24,953 nucleotides of DNA from an uncultured Brevundimonas sp. (GCF_943913055.1 NZ_CALTWS010000008.1:1-24953), one strand, 5' to 3'. Shown: positions 15,118 to 22,927, counted from the stretch's first letter. A program made the numbers and translations. Notes: generated from the letters alone by a model not told the origin.

Positions 15118-15362
15118 GAATGATCCGAAGGCGGGCGAGCGGGTGGGGCTCTGGTACGAAAAACGGTCCCGAAGGAGCGGCGAGGATTTCGCGCCGAGAC
15201 GGCGGCCTCTTCGGCGGCGGCCCGTCGCACCTGAAACAGGGCGCGCTGCATGGGGCCGCGCGGACGATGAAACCCCTCGACTTGGGCGCAGGCGGGACTT
15301 AAGCACCGACCTTATCCCTGTCAACGCGAGGGCCTTTGCCGCCCTGTGACGGAGCTTGCCCC

Positions 15363-16247
15363 ATGCGGCTTTTTCGGCCCTCCGTGATGACCGTCGCGCC
15401 GGTCCTGTTCGCCGCCCTTCTGGCCCTGTCGGCCTGTGGTCGTGTCGGAGGCGATGATCGCCCGCCCGAGGCCAACGACCGGGCCGTGGCCCGAGTGCAG
15501 GACCAGACGATCTGGGCCTCCGACGTCAAGCGTGAGGCGGTGGCGCAAGGCCTGATCGGCGAGACCGAACCGCTGGACGTGAATGCCGACCTGTTCCGCC
15601 GCGTGCTGGACGAGGTCATCGACCGCAAGCTGCTGGCCGCCGAGGCCGAACGGCGCGGGCTGGATGACGACGCCCTTGTCCAGCGCCGTCTGGAGGCGAC
15701 GCGCGAACGCATCCTCGGCGACGTCCTGATCGAGGAGCAGGTCTCGGGCCAGGTCAGCGAGGCCCGTATCCAGGAACTGTATCGCGACCAGGTCCGTCAG
15801 GCCCAGACGACCGACGAGGTCCGGGTCCGCCTGATCCTCAGCCGCACGCGCGAGGAAGCCGCCGCCGTGATCGGCGTCCTGGCCCAGGGCGCGGCGTTCG
15901 AGGCCGTGGCGGCGCAAAGCTCCATCGACGATGCGACGCGCTTTTCGGGCGGCGATCTGGGCTATCGCACCCTTGACGTCCTGCCGCAGGCCTATGCCGA
16001 TGCCCTGCGCGACCAGCCGGCCGGATCTACTGTGGGGCCCGTGCAGACCGAGGCCGGCTGGGCCGTATTGCGGGTCGAGGATCGCCGCCGCGAGACGCCG
16101 CCGACGCTGGAGCAGGCCCGGCCCCAGATCGTCCGCTTCCTGACCTATGAGGGAATCCGCCAGCAGCTGGAGCAGCTTCGCGGGCGAGCAAAGATCGAGC
16201 GGCTGATCGGCGATCCCGCGGCTGCACCCACAGGTTCGGCCCAATGA
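15363..16247 (+). CDS. Lipoprotein peptidyl-prolyl isomerase (parvulin/PpiC-like, SurA/PrsA type)
   Basis: 294 residues from the ATG at 15363, with GGAG upstream; a nearby in-frame start at 15336 would push charged residues before the signal. A lipoprotein signal with lipobox LSAC (Cys25) is followed by a SurA-N-like helical segment (about 40-140, with DVKREAVAQGL and LDEVIDRKLLAAEAERRGL). A parvulin-type PPIase core spans about 145-250 (EVRVRLILSRTREEA, then GGDLGYRTLDVLPQAYADAL, VGPVQTEAGWAVLRVEDRR). It would fold or chaperone exported proteins at the membrane, which fits its place divergent to secA. The stop overlaps the argJ start by ATGA. Confidence 0.85.
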   Translation: MRLFRPSVMTVAPVLFAALLALSACGRVGGDDRPPEANDRAVARVQDQTIWASDVKREAVAQGLIGETEPLDVNADLFRRVLDEVIDRKLLAAEAERRGLDDDALVQRRLEATRERILGDVLIEEQVSGQVSEARIQELYRDQVRQAQTTDEVRVRLILSRTREEAAAVIGVLAQGAAFEAVAAQSSIDDATRFSGGDLGYRTLDVLPQAYADALRDQPAGSTVGPVQTEAGWAVLRVEDRRRETPPTLEQARPQIVRFLTYEGIRQQLEQLRGRAKIERLIGDPAAAPTGSAQ

Positions 16248-17626
16248 GCAAGACTCCGACGACTGGCCGCTCCGCAGGCCAGAAGATCGAACACGCCATC
16301 GAAAAGGCTCTGGATCCACTCGCCACCGCACTGAAGCGCGCGACCAAGCCTTTGCCCGCCCCTGCGGCCCCGGTCCCCGGCAAGCCGGGCCTTCAGGTGT
16401 CGCCCCTGGCCGTGCCCTTTCCCACCATTCCGCCGATCGCGGGCGTGGAGATCGCCACGGCGCGAGCGGGCTTCTACAAACACGAACGCGACGATCTGGT
16501 GGTCTTTTCCTTTGCGCGCGGGACGACCTGTGCGGGCGTCTTCACGCGGCACAAGGTCGGATCGGCCCCCGTCGACTGGTGCCGTCGGCATCTGGACGCC
16601 AGCGATGGCGGCAAGGATGTGCGGGCCCTGGTCGTCAATGCGGGTTGCGCCAATGCCTTCACCGGCAAGGCAGGGGCAGACGCGGCCCGCCGCACCGCTT
16701 CCGAGGTCGCCAAACGGTTCGGCTGCCGCCAGCGCGACGTGATGCTGGCCTCCACCGGGGTGATTGGCGTCGTACTGGACGACCGGAAGATCGCCGCCAG
16801 GATGCACGACATCGAGGCGGGCCTCGACCCGGACGGCTGGGCGAGGGCGGGCCTGGGGATCATGACCACCGACACCTTCCCCAAGGGATCGTTCGCCGAA
16901 TGCCAGGTCGAGGGCCATACGGTCCGCATCGCCGGCATCGCCAAGGGATCGGGCATGATCGCACCGGACATGGCGACCATGCTGGCCTTCATCGTCACCG
17001 ATGCCGATATCCACCCCAGTGTGCTGCGGGCCCTTCTGGGCCTGCACGTTCGGACGACCTTCAACTCCGTGACCGTCGACGGCGACACCTCGACCAATGA
17101 CACCTGCCTGCTGTTTGCCACCGGCGCTTCAGGCGCGCCGCGTATCGGCCGGGTCGGCGACCGGCGGCTCAAGGCCTTCTCTGCGGCGCTGGACAAGGTC
17201 ATGCTCGATCTCGCGCATCAGCTGGTCCGCGACGGCGAGGGCGCGACCAAGTTTGTCAAGGTGACGGTCGATGGAGCCGCCAGCCCGGCCTCCGCCCGCA
17301 AACTGGCCAAGTCGATCGCCGACAGCCCGCTGGTCAAGACCGCGCTGGCGGGTGAGGACGCCAACTGGGGTCGAGTCGTGATGGCGGTCGGCAAGACCGA
17401 GGAGCCGGTTGATCGCGACAGTCTGGCGATCCGTTTCGGTCCGCATCAGGCGGCGATCGACGGGGCACCGGCCCCTACCTACGACGAGGCCAAGATGAGC
17501 GCCTATATGAAACGGCCCGAGATCGACATCACCGTCGACGTCGGGGCCGGTCGGGCGTCGGCTACGGTCTGGACCTGCGACCTGACCAAACGCTACATCG
17601 AAATCAACGGCGACTATCGCTCGTGA
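16244..17626 (+). CDS. argJ: Bifunctional glutamate N-acetyltransferase / amino-acid acetyltransferase ArgJ
   Basis: 460 residues. ArgJ moves acetyl from N-acetylornithine to glutamate (and, in bifunctional forms, from acetyl-CoA) in the arginine acetyl cycle. The canonical body starts near residue 54 (PLAVPFPTIPPIAGVEIATARAGF). Family motifs are NAGCANAFTG (about 132-141), STGVIG (about 170-175) and the autocleavage/nucleophile site KGSGMIAPDMATML with Thr245 after Ala244, where the precursor splits into two chains. The first about 50 residues are an extra basic, helical then Pro/Ala-rich extension not usual in the family. Its ATG overlaps the ppiC-like stop (ATGA) and its TGA overlaps the mutT GTG start, so the three genes form one tightly coupled operon. 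Confidence 0.95.
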   Translation: MSKTPTTGRSAGQKIEHAIEKALDPLATALKRATKPLPAPAAPVPGKPGLQVSPLAVPFPTIPPIAGVEIATARAGFYKHERDDLVVFSFARGTTCAGVFTRHKVGSAPVDWCRRHLDASDGGKDVRALVVNAGCANAFTGKAGADAARRTASEVAKRFGCRQRDVMLASTGVIGVVLDDRKIAARMHDIEAGLDPDGWARAGLGIMTTDTFPKGSFAECQVEGHTVRIAGIAKGSGMIAPDMATMLAFIVTDADIHPSVLRALLGLHVRTTFNSVTVDGDTSTNDTCLLFATGASGAPRIGRVGDRRLKAFSAALDKVMLDLAHQLVRDGEGATKFVKVTVDGAASPASARKLAKSIADSPLVKTALAGEDANWGRVVMAVGKTEEPVDRDSLAIRFGPHQAAIDGAPAPTYDEAKMSAYMKRPEIDITVDVGAGRASATVWTCDLTKRYIEINGDYRS

Positions 17627-18033
17627 CCGACAGCCTCCCCACCGTTCTGGTCGTCGCGGCCGCCCTGATCGACACCGACGGGCGGGTGCTGATTGCGCAG
17701 CGGCCGGAGGGCAAGGCGCTGGCAGGGCTGTGGGAGTTTCCGGGCGGCAAGATCGAACCGGGTGAGCGGCCGGAACAGGCGCTGATCCGAGAATTGCGCG
17801 AGGAACTGGGCATCGACGTCAATGCCGCCTGCCTGGCCCCGTTCGTGTTTACCAGTCACGCTTACGAATCTTTTCACCTGTTGATGCCATTGTATCTGCT
17901 CCGACGCTGGTCGGGCACGGTGCAGCGGCGCGAGCATGCGGCATTGAAATGGGTGAAGCCGAACCAGCTTTCGGACTATCCCATGCCCCCGGCGGACGAA
18001 CCCCTGATCGCCTGGTTGCGCGATCTTCTCTGA
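17623..18033 (+). CDS. mutT: NUDIX hydrolase, MutT-type 8-oxo-dGTP diphosphatase
   Basis: 136 residues from a GTG at 17623 that overlaps the argJ stop (GTGA). The Nudix box is complete: Gly42, Glu48, Arg56-Glu57-Leu58, Glu60-Glu61, Gly63-Ile64. It is preceded by the MutT-like LIAQRPEGKALAGLWEFPGGKIEPGE. The length and LAGLWEFPGGK point to the (d)GTP-sanitising branch over other Nudix enzymes. It would remove oxidised 8-oxo-dGTP to prevent A:T to C:G changes. Linkage to argJ through overlapping codons is conserved in several alphaproteobacteria by my recollection, but the biological reason is unclear. Confidence 0.9.
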   Translation: MTDSLPTVLVVAAALIDTDGRVLIAQRPEGKALAGLWEFPGGKIEPGERPEQALIRELREELGIDVNAACLAPFVFTSHAYESFHLLMPLYLLRRWSGTVQRREHAALKWVKPNQLSDYPMPPADEPLIAWLRDLL

Positions 18034-18057
18034 TCTGCCGCCGAGAAGGGGGGCTGA

Positions 18058-18240
18058 ATGCGACACCTGATTTCGCGCTTTGTGTCGGATAAGAGCGGGG
18101 CTACCGCCATCGAGTATGGTCTGATCGCCTCGCTGGTCTTTCTGGTCGCGCTGGGAGCAATCGTCGCGTTCGGCGGAGCCAGCACCAATATGTTCAACAA
18201 CGCCCTGAACCTTATCAGTGCGGCGATCTCCGGCGGCTGA
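18058..18240 (+). CDS. Flp/Fap-type pilin (orphan copy)
   Basis: 60 residues. A short basic leader ends in Gly14, the prepilin peptidase (TadV/CpaA) cleavage site, followed by ATAIEYGLIASLVFLVALGAIVAF with the Glu19-Tyr20 pair (Glu5/Tyr6 of the mature protein) and the hydrophobic helix typical of Flp pilins. It forms tight-adherence pilus fibres when a tad/cpa secretion system is present; no such genes lie in this window, so it is an isolated copy. The ribosome binding region AAGGGGGG sits four bases from the ATG. It starts 24 bases after mutT and converges on the methyltransferase gene. Confidence 0.9.
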   Translation: MRHLISRFVSDKSGATAIEYGLIASLVFLVALGAIVAFGGASTNMFNNALNLISAAISGG

Positions 18241-18255
18241 GACAGCTTACTCGCC

Positions 18256-19140
18256 TTACCTCGTCCCGTTCTGTTCAGACGCGCGCAAGGCGTCCGCAAG
18301 ACGCATCGTCGCTGATCCCCGTGCCAGTGGTTTCTGCTGACTTTCATGGGGAGCCCAGCCCGCCAGATGGACGATCTCGAAGGTAGCGCGTATCCGGCCG
18401 TCGGCTTCGGCGTACCGCTCGGAATAGATCTGGGCCGCCCGCGCGACAATCATGCGGTTCAATGGCCTCGTCACGCCGGCCAGAACATTGGTTTCGCCCA
18501 TGGCCCGCAAGTCGCGTATCAAGGCCAGAAGGTCGGAATAGAGCACCGTCACACGGTCCACATCACTGACCGGCAGGGCAAAACCGGCACGCTGTAGCAG
18601 GGCCGCACCGTCGAACCCGTCCGCAAAGGGCGAAACCCGCGCCTGTGCGCCCCCGCGCACCTCCAACTCCGCCTGCGTCAGAACATCCCGCATTTCCTTG
18701 AGGGTCGCCGCACCCAGCAGTGTGCCGATGAACAGGCCGTCGGGCTTCAGCGCCCGCCTGATCTGCGCCAGGGCTCCGGGCAGGTCATTGGCCCAGTGCA
18801 GGCTTATCAACGATACGATCAGATCTTGTGACTGCTCCGCCAGAGGCAGGTGCCGTTCCCCAGGGGCCGCCCGCAAATTCAGATCCGCAAACGATGCTAC
18901 CCTACCGACCCTTGGGGCTGCATCGCTTGCCGCCAGTCGTCGCGCGAACGGGCCCGGATGCGCCGACAGGTCGACGACGTCGGGAAAGTCGCGCAGGATG
19001 ACCTCCAGACTGTTCACCGCATTCTCGGCGGCGCGGTCATGCAGGAAGTCGGCCGTGGCGAACAGGCGTTCGCTACGCGCCAGACGAGCGGCGCGGCGAC
19101 GAGCGTCGAAGATGGCGGGCGGACCGTGGGAGGCATTCAT
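18256..19140 (-). CDS. SAM-dependent methyltransferase-like protein (BioC / NDUFAF5 family)
   Basis: 294 residues from the ATG at 19140 (MNASHGPPAIFDARRRAARLARSE); the family N-terminus IFDxxxxRxRR supports this start. The stretch DLIVSLISLHWANDLPGALAQIRRALKPDGLFIGTLLGAATLKEMRDVL (about residues 144-192) is characteristic of the NDUFAF5/BioC-like group; the human member NDUFAF5 acts in complex I assembly. The glycine-rich SAM motif I is degenerate: VVDLSAHPGPFARRL (about 56-70), where DxGxGxG would be expected, so catalysis is not certain. No ribosome binding site is seen. Its start codon overlaps that of comF on the other strand. Confidence 0.82.
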   Translation of the reverse strand: MNASHGPPAIFDARRRAARLARSERLFATADFLHDRAAENAVNSLEVILRDFPDVVDLSAHPGPFARRLAASDAAPRVGRVASFADLNLRAAPGERHLPLAEQSQDLIVSLISLHWANDLPGALAQIRRALKPDGLFIGTLLGAATLKEMRDVLTQAELEVRGGAQARVSPFADGFDGAALLQRAGFALPVSDVDRVTVLYSDLLALIRDLRAMGETNVLAGVTRPLNRMIVARAAQIYSERYAEADGRIRATFEIVHLAGWAPHESQQKPLARGSATMRLADALRASEQNGTR

Positions 19141-19942
19141 GGCAATGCAGGATGGGGGCTGGAGCACACGATTGAAAGACGTGGGGGCCATCCTACTGTT
19201 CGGGCGACGCATCGGGCGCGGGCTGGCCGACCTGCTGCTGCCGTCGCTGGCCCACGACAGCCCGGAGGCCACGGCCTCGGCGGGCTTGACGCCGGACGCC
19301 TGGAGCCGGGTGATCTTTCTGGAAGACCCGGTGTGCGATGGCTGCGGTGCTGCGTTCGAGGCGGACGGCGGAACATTTGCGGCCAGCCGATGCGCCGCCT
19401 GTCTGGCCCAGCCCTATGCCTTCGACCGCGCGCGAGCGGCCTGCGTCTATGACGAGGCGTCGCGGGGCTTGGTGCTAAAGTTCAAGCATGGCGATCACCA
19501 GCCGTTCGCCCCGCTTTTCGCGCGCTGGATCAGCCGCTCGGCCGCGCCCTTGCTGGAACAGGCCGATGCCGTGGTGCCGGTGCCGCTGCATCCCCTCCGT
19601 CTGATGTCACGCCGCTTCAATCAGGCCGCCGAGATCGCGCGCCCGCTGGCGACCTCCAGCGGACGGGCCTTCCTACCCGACGCCCTGGTCCGCCAGACCC
19701 ACACCTCCAGCCAGGGCGGCAAGTCCCTGCGCGGGCGCAGGATGAACGTCAGAAAAGCCTTTGCCGTCACCGAGGCGGGGCGACGTCAGATCAGGGGGCG
19801 GCGCATCCTGCTGATCGATGATGTGTTGACCACCGGCGCGACCGCTGAGGCCTGTGCGCGGGCGCTGCTGGACGGCGGAGCGCGGGCCGTCGATCTGGCG
19901 GTGATCGCCAGGGTGCGAACCGCGCGGGAATTGCCTACATAG
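19139..19942 (+). CDS. comF: ComF family protein (phosphoribosyltransferase-like)
   Basis: 267 residues from the ATG at 19139, supported by GGGAGG five bases upstream; an in-frame ATG at 19145 is the alternative. An N-terminal zinc finger, CDGCG (Cys66, Cys69) and CAAC (Cys85, Cys88), is followed by the PRTase domain with DAVVPVPLHPLRLMSRRFNQAAEIA, the flexible loop SQGGKSLRGRRMNVRKAF (about 191-208), and the PRPP-binding RILLIDDVLTTGATAEACA (about 222-240). ComF proteins are linked to DNA uptake in competent bacteria but are also general in non-competent ones. The first about 55 residues are a family-variable extension. It is divergent from the methyltransferase, a neighbourhood seen in other alphaproteobacteria (recollection, not searched). 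Confidence 0.9.
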   Translation: MAMQDGGWSTRLKDVGAILLFGRRIGRGLADLLLPSLAHDSPEATASAGLTPDAWSRVIFLEDPVCDGCGAAFEADGGTFAASRCAACLAQPYAFDRARAACVYDEASRGLVLKFKHGDHQPFAPLFARWISRSAAPLLEQADAVVPVPLHPLRLMSRRFNQAAEIARPLATSSGRAFLPDALVRQTHTSSQGGKSLRGRRMNVRKAFAVTEAGRRQIRGRRILLIDDVLTTGATAEACARALLDGGARAVDLAVIARVRTARELPT

Positions 19943-20003
19943 GCGCAACCCCAACCCTCGCCGTTCGGTTAGAGGGTCACCTTGAACTCCTCGGAGAACC
20001 GCC

Positions 20004-20261
20004 TTGGCCGACGTCGTCATCTACACCAAACCCGGCTGCCCCTACTGCAGCGCCGCCAAATCCCTGCTGGACAAGAAGGGGGCGGACTTCACTGAAATCG
20101 TGGCCTCCAACGATCCGGAGAAGAAGCAGGAAATGATCCAGAAGTCCGGCGGTCGCATGACCTTCCCGCAGGTCTTCATCGACGGAAAGCATATCGGCGG
20201 CTCTGACGACCTGCATGCTTTGGATGCGCGCGGCGGTCTCGATCCTCTACTGGCCGCCTGA
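20004..20261 (+). CDS. grxC: Glutaredoxin 3
   Basis: 85 residues, the family's normal length, from a TTG start at 20004 with GGAG seven bases upstream; no ATG gives a full domain. The redox site is CPYC (Cys12, Cys15), followed by the GSH-binding TFPQVFIDGKHIGGSDDLHALD (about 53-74) with the cis-Pro. It reduces disulfides using glutathione, for example in ribonucleotide reductase and arsenate or PAPS reductase cycles. It is the first of a tight run with the nitrilase-family gene (9-base gap), DUF1178 and GNAT genes. Confidence 0.95.
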   Translation: MADVVIYTKPGCPYCSAAKSLLDKKGADFTEIVASNDPEKKQEMIQKSGGRMTFPQVFIDGKHIGGSDDLHALDARGGLDPLLAA

Positions 20262-20270
20262 CGCCAGCCC

Positions 20271-21110
20271 ATGACTGACCTGAAGGTCGCCTTGATCCAG
20301 ATCCGAACGCCTGCGACGCCGCAAGGCGCTCTGGGGCACGTCACGCCCCTGATCCGGGAAGCTGCAGAGGGCGGAGCGCAACTCATCCTGACGCCCGAGG
20401 CGACCAACTTCCTGATCAAGGATCGCGCCGCGCGTGATGCGGTGTTGGCCGACGCGGATACGGATTTGGTCGTGCAGGGCCTGCGCGATCTCGCGAGGGA
20501 GCTGAAGGTCTGGCTCCTGATCGGCTCGGCCATCGTCAAATCAGGGCATGACGGCGATGACCGCGCCGCCAACCGCTCGATCCTGATCGACGACTCGGGC
20601 GCGGTCGTCAGCACCTACGACAAGCTGCACGTCTACGATGTCGATCTGCCGACGGGCGAGAGCTGGCGCGAAAGCGCCTCGATCCGGCCAGGCGACGCCG
20701 CTGTGGTGGCCGATACGCCGTGGGGCCGGCTGGGGCTGACCATCTGCTACGACGTGCGTTTCGGTCATCTGCATCGTGCGCTGGGCAAGGCGGGGGCCTC
20801 GATGATCGCCGTGCCTGCCGCCTTCACCGTCCCGACGGGCGAGGCGCACTGGGAGACGCTGCTCCGCGCCCGCGCCATCGAAAGCGGCACCTACATCCTC
20901 GCCCCGGCCCAGGCCGGCCAGCACGAGGATGGCCGTCGCACCTGGGGTCGCTCCACCATCGTGGCACCGTGGGGCGAGGTCGTCGCAAAACTTGACCATG
21001 ACGAGCCAGGCGTGCTGTTCGCCACCCTGGACCTCGACGCCGTCGCGCGGACGCGCGAGGCCATTCCGCAACTGACCCACGATCGCGACTTCGCCCTGCC
21101 GCACGCATGA
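20271..21110 (+). CDS. Carbon-nitrogen hydrolase (nitrilase superfamily, Nit-like)
   Basis: 279 residues. The catalytic triad is visible: Glu43 in LTPEATNF, Lys118 in YDKLHVYDVDLP and Cys159 in GLTICYDVRFGHLHRAL. YDKLHLFDV and CYDxRFPxLYR-like blocks place it with the Nit1/Nit2 group, whose members hydrolyse deaminated glutathione or act as omega-amidases on alpha-ketoglutaramate. That role would fit its place right after glutaredoxin, as a repair step for glutathione chemistry, but is inference. The stop overlaps the next gene's start (ATGA). Confidence 0.9.
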   Translation: MTDLKVALIQIRTPATPQGALGHVTPLIREAAEGGAQLILTPEATNFLIKDRAARDAVLADADTDLVVQGLRDLARELKVWLLIGSAIVKSGHDGDDRAANRSILIDDSGAVVSTYDKLHVYDVDLPTGESWRESASIRPGDAAVVADTPWGRLGLTICYDVRFGHLHRALGKAGASMIAVPAAFTVPTGEAHWETLLRARAIESGTYILAPAQAGQHEDGRRTWGRSTIVAPWGEVVAKLDHDEPGVLFATLDLDAVARTREAIPQLTHDRDFALPHA

Positions 21111-21535
21111 TCCGCTACGCCCTGAAATGCGACCACGACCACGGTTTCGAAGCCTGGTTCAGCGCCTCAGCCGACTATGACGATCAGGCGGCGCGGGGCC
21201 TGATCGAATGCCCGTTCTGCGGCTCGCGCAGTATCGGCAAACAGATCATGGCCCCTGCCGTTGCGGGCACGCGCAAGACCGCAGTACCCGACCCCGCCGC
21301 GCTCCAGACCATGATGATGCAGGCCGCCCGGGAGGTCCGCTCTCACGTGGAACAGAACTTCGACTACGTCGGCGACGCCTTCGCCCGCGAGGCCCGCGAC
21401 ATCCACGAGGGGCGTTCCGAGAAGCGCGAAATCTATGGCGAGGCGACACCCGCCGAGGTGAAGAAACTGCGGGACGACGGCGTGCCCTGCGCCCCTTTGC
21501 CCGCCCTGCCGCCCGATCCGTCCAAGGCCCACTGA
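21107..21535 (+). CDS. DUF1178 family protein
   Basis: 142 residues. The DUF1178 layout is clear: N-terminal MIRYALKCDHDHGFEAWFSASADYDDQ, a CPFCGS zinc-ribbon-like pair (Cys35, Cys38 with the earlier Cys8), KQIMAPAV, and a conserved C-terminal part DVGxxFAxEARDIHxGxxExRxIYGEAT. The function is unknown. The gene is overlapped by ATGA with the nitrilase-family gene and by TGATG with the GNAT gene, so it is translated as part of one operon. The frequent pairing of DUF1178 with glutaredoxin and Nit-like genes in alphaproteobacteria (recollection) hints at a related redox role. Confidence 0.92.
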   Translation: MIRYALKCDHDHGFEAWFSASADYDDQAARGLIECPFCGSRSIGKQIMAPAVAGTRKTAVPDPAALQTMMMQAAREVRSHVEQNFDYVGDAFAREARDIHEGRSEKREIYGEATPAEVKKLRDDGVPCAPLPALPPDPSKAH

Positions 21536-22041
21536 TGGCCGTCACTCCTCTGGCTTGGCGTTCGATGACCGAGGCCGACATCGACGGCGTCGTCACAGTG
21601 GCGCGTCAGTCGTTTCCCGATCATTTCGAGAGCCGGGAATGCTTCGAGAACCGGTTGGCGATCTGTCCCGCCATGTCGTTCGTGCTGGCGGATGCGGACG
21701 ACGCCGTGCGCGGCTATCTGTTCGCCTATCCCTGGAAGGGCGAGACCGCCCCGCCGCTGAATACCCTGATCGAGGCCATCCCGGCGGATGCCGACCGCGT
21801 CTATCTGCACGACCTGGCCCTCGATCCCGAGGTGCGCGGAGGCGCGCATACACGCGCCATCGTCGAGCGATTGGTCGATCAGGCGCGGACGGAAGGCTGG
21901 ACGACCATGTCGCTGGTCGCGGTCAATGACGCGACCGCCTTCTGGCAACGGATGGGCTTCCAGCCGGTCACCTCTCCGGCGCTGGCGGAAAAACTAGCCA
22001 GCTATGGCGACGACGCCCGCTACATGGTCCGGACCATCTGA
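21535..22041 (+). CDS. GNAT family N-acetyltransferase
   Basis: 168 residues from the ATG at 21535, which shares one base with the preceding stop (TGATG); the frame is open far upstream but overlaps DUF1178. GNAT features are an N-terminal WRSMTEADIDGVVTVARQSF, the strand YLHDLALDPEVRGGAHTRAIVERLV (acetyl-CoA pyrophosphate-binding motif A, with RGGAHT in place of the usual RGxGxG/A), and the terminal SLVAVNDATAFWQRMGFQPV. The acetylated substrate is unknown. It ends three bases before the convergent ubiG stop. Confidence 0.85.
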   Translation: MAVTPLAWRSMTEADIDGVVTVARQSFPDHFESRECFENRLAICPAMSFVLADADDAVRGYLFAYPWKGETAPPLNTLIEAIPADADRVYLHDLALDPEVRGGAHTRAIVERLVDQARTEGWTTMSLVAVNDATAFWQRMGFQPVTSPALAEKLASYGDDARYMVRTI

Positions 22042-22044
22042 CGC

Positions 22045-22800
22045 TCAGTCCCGGGTGGCGATCATCATATAGTTGATGTCGGCCTCGCCCTCGCTCCAGC
22101 GGTCGTTCATCAGGTCGTATTCCAGCCCATAGGGGCCGGTGACCGTGACGGGCTCGGCCGACAGCATGTCGCGGATCTCGTCGGGCTTCAGGAACTGCCG
22201 CCAGTCGTGGGTGCCGGCCGGTACCCAGCGCAGAACATATTCCGCCGCGACCTTGCCCAGCAGCAGGCCCTTCAGCGTACGGTTCAGGGTGGCCACGATC
22301 ATGATCCCGCCCGGCTTCAGCAGTCGCGAACACGAACGCACAAAGGCTTCCGGATCGGCGACATGTTCGATGACCTCCATGGTCAGGACCACATCGAACG
22401 GCTCGGCCCCTTCGGCCTCCAGCTGCTCGACCGTGGCGGCACGATAGGCAATGTCGAGACCGGTCATCGCGGCATGAGCCCGCGCCGTACCGATATTTTC
22501 GGACGAGGCGTCGACAGCCGTCACCTCGAATCCCAGCCGCCGCATGGGCTCCGCGATCAGCCCGCCGCCGCAACCGACGTCCAGAAGGCTCAGGCCCGCA
22601 AAGGCCTCGCGTTGCCGGATGTCGCGCCCGAACCGCTCGGCGACCCGATCGCGCACGAAGGCCAGCCGCGCCGGATTGAATTTGTGCAGCGGTGCGAACG
22701 GCCCGCGCGCGTCCCACCACAGCTCCGCCTGCGCCGAGAACCGCGCCACATCAGCGGGATCGATGGAGGGGCCGGAAGCCGGAGCGTCGATGGTGTCCAT
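22045..22800 (-). CDS. ubiG: Ubiquinone biosynthesis O-methyltransferase UbiG
   Basis: 251 residues from the ATG at 22800; in-frame sequence further upstream runs into the lysC gene and is not coding. UbiG catalyses both O-methylation steps of ubiquinone synthesis. Features are the N-terminal DPADVARFSAQAELWWDARGPFAPLHKFNPARLAFVRD (start of the UbiG signature), SAM motif I LLDVGCGGGLIAEPMRRLG, the post-motif VTAVDASSENI, and the C-terminal APAGTHDWRQFLKP-type block (VPAGTHDWRQFLKPDEI), all diagnostic for UbiG. It is divergent from lysC with 127 bases between starts; nothing recognisable lies in that gap. Confidence 0.96.
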   Translation of the reverse strand: MDTIDAPASGPSIDPADVARFSAQAELWWDARGPFAPLHKFNPARLAFVRDRVAERFGRDIRQREAFAGLSLLDVGCGGGLIAEPMRRLGFEVTAVDASSENIGTARAHAAMTGLDIAYRAATVEQLEAEGAEPFDVVLTMEVIEHVADPEAFVRSCSRLLKPGGIMIVATLNRTLKGLLLGKVAAEYVLRWVPAGTHDWRQFLKPDEIRDMLSAEPVTVTGPYGLEYDLMNDRWSEGEADINYMMIATRD

Positions 22801-22927
22801 AAGACCCTGTTGCCTTTGGGGTTTGCGCGTCGTCCGCCGGTCGCTAGAAGCAACCGTGGCGACCGAGACCGAGTTTCGCGCCGCCAGATAGCATACAGCC
22901 TCATGGCACAGGGAACGACACGCTGAA

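Noticed and set aside
15118..15324. In-frame 69-codon extension upstream of SecA
   Set aside because: SecA proteins begin with the MLGIAKKIFG-type N-terminus found at 15117; the extension is Arg/Ser-rich and occupies the divergent promoter region.
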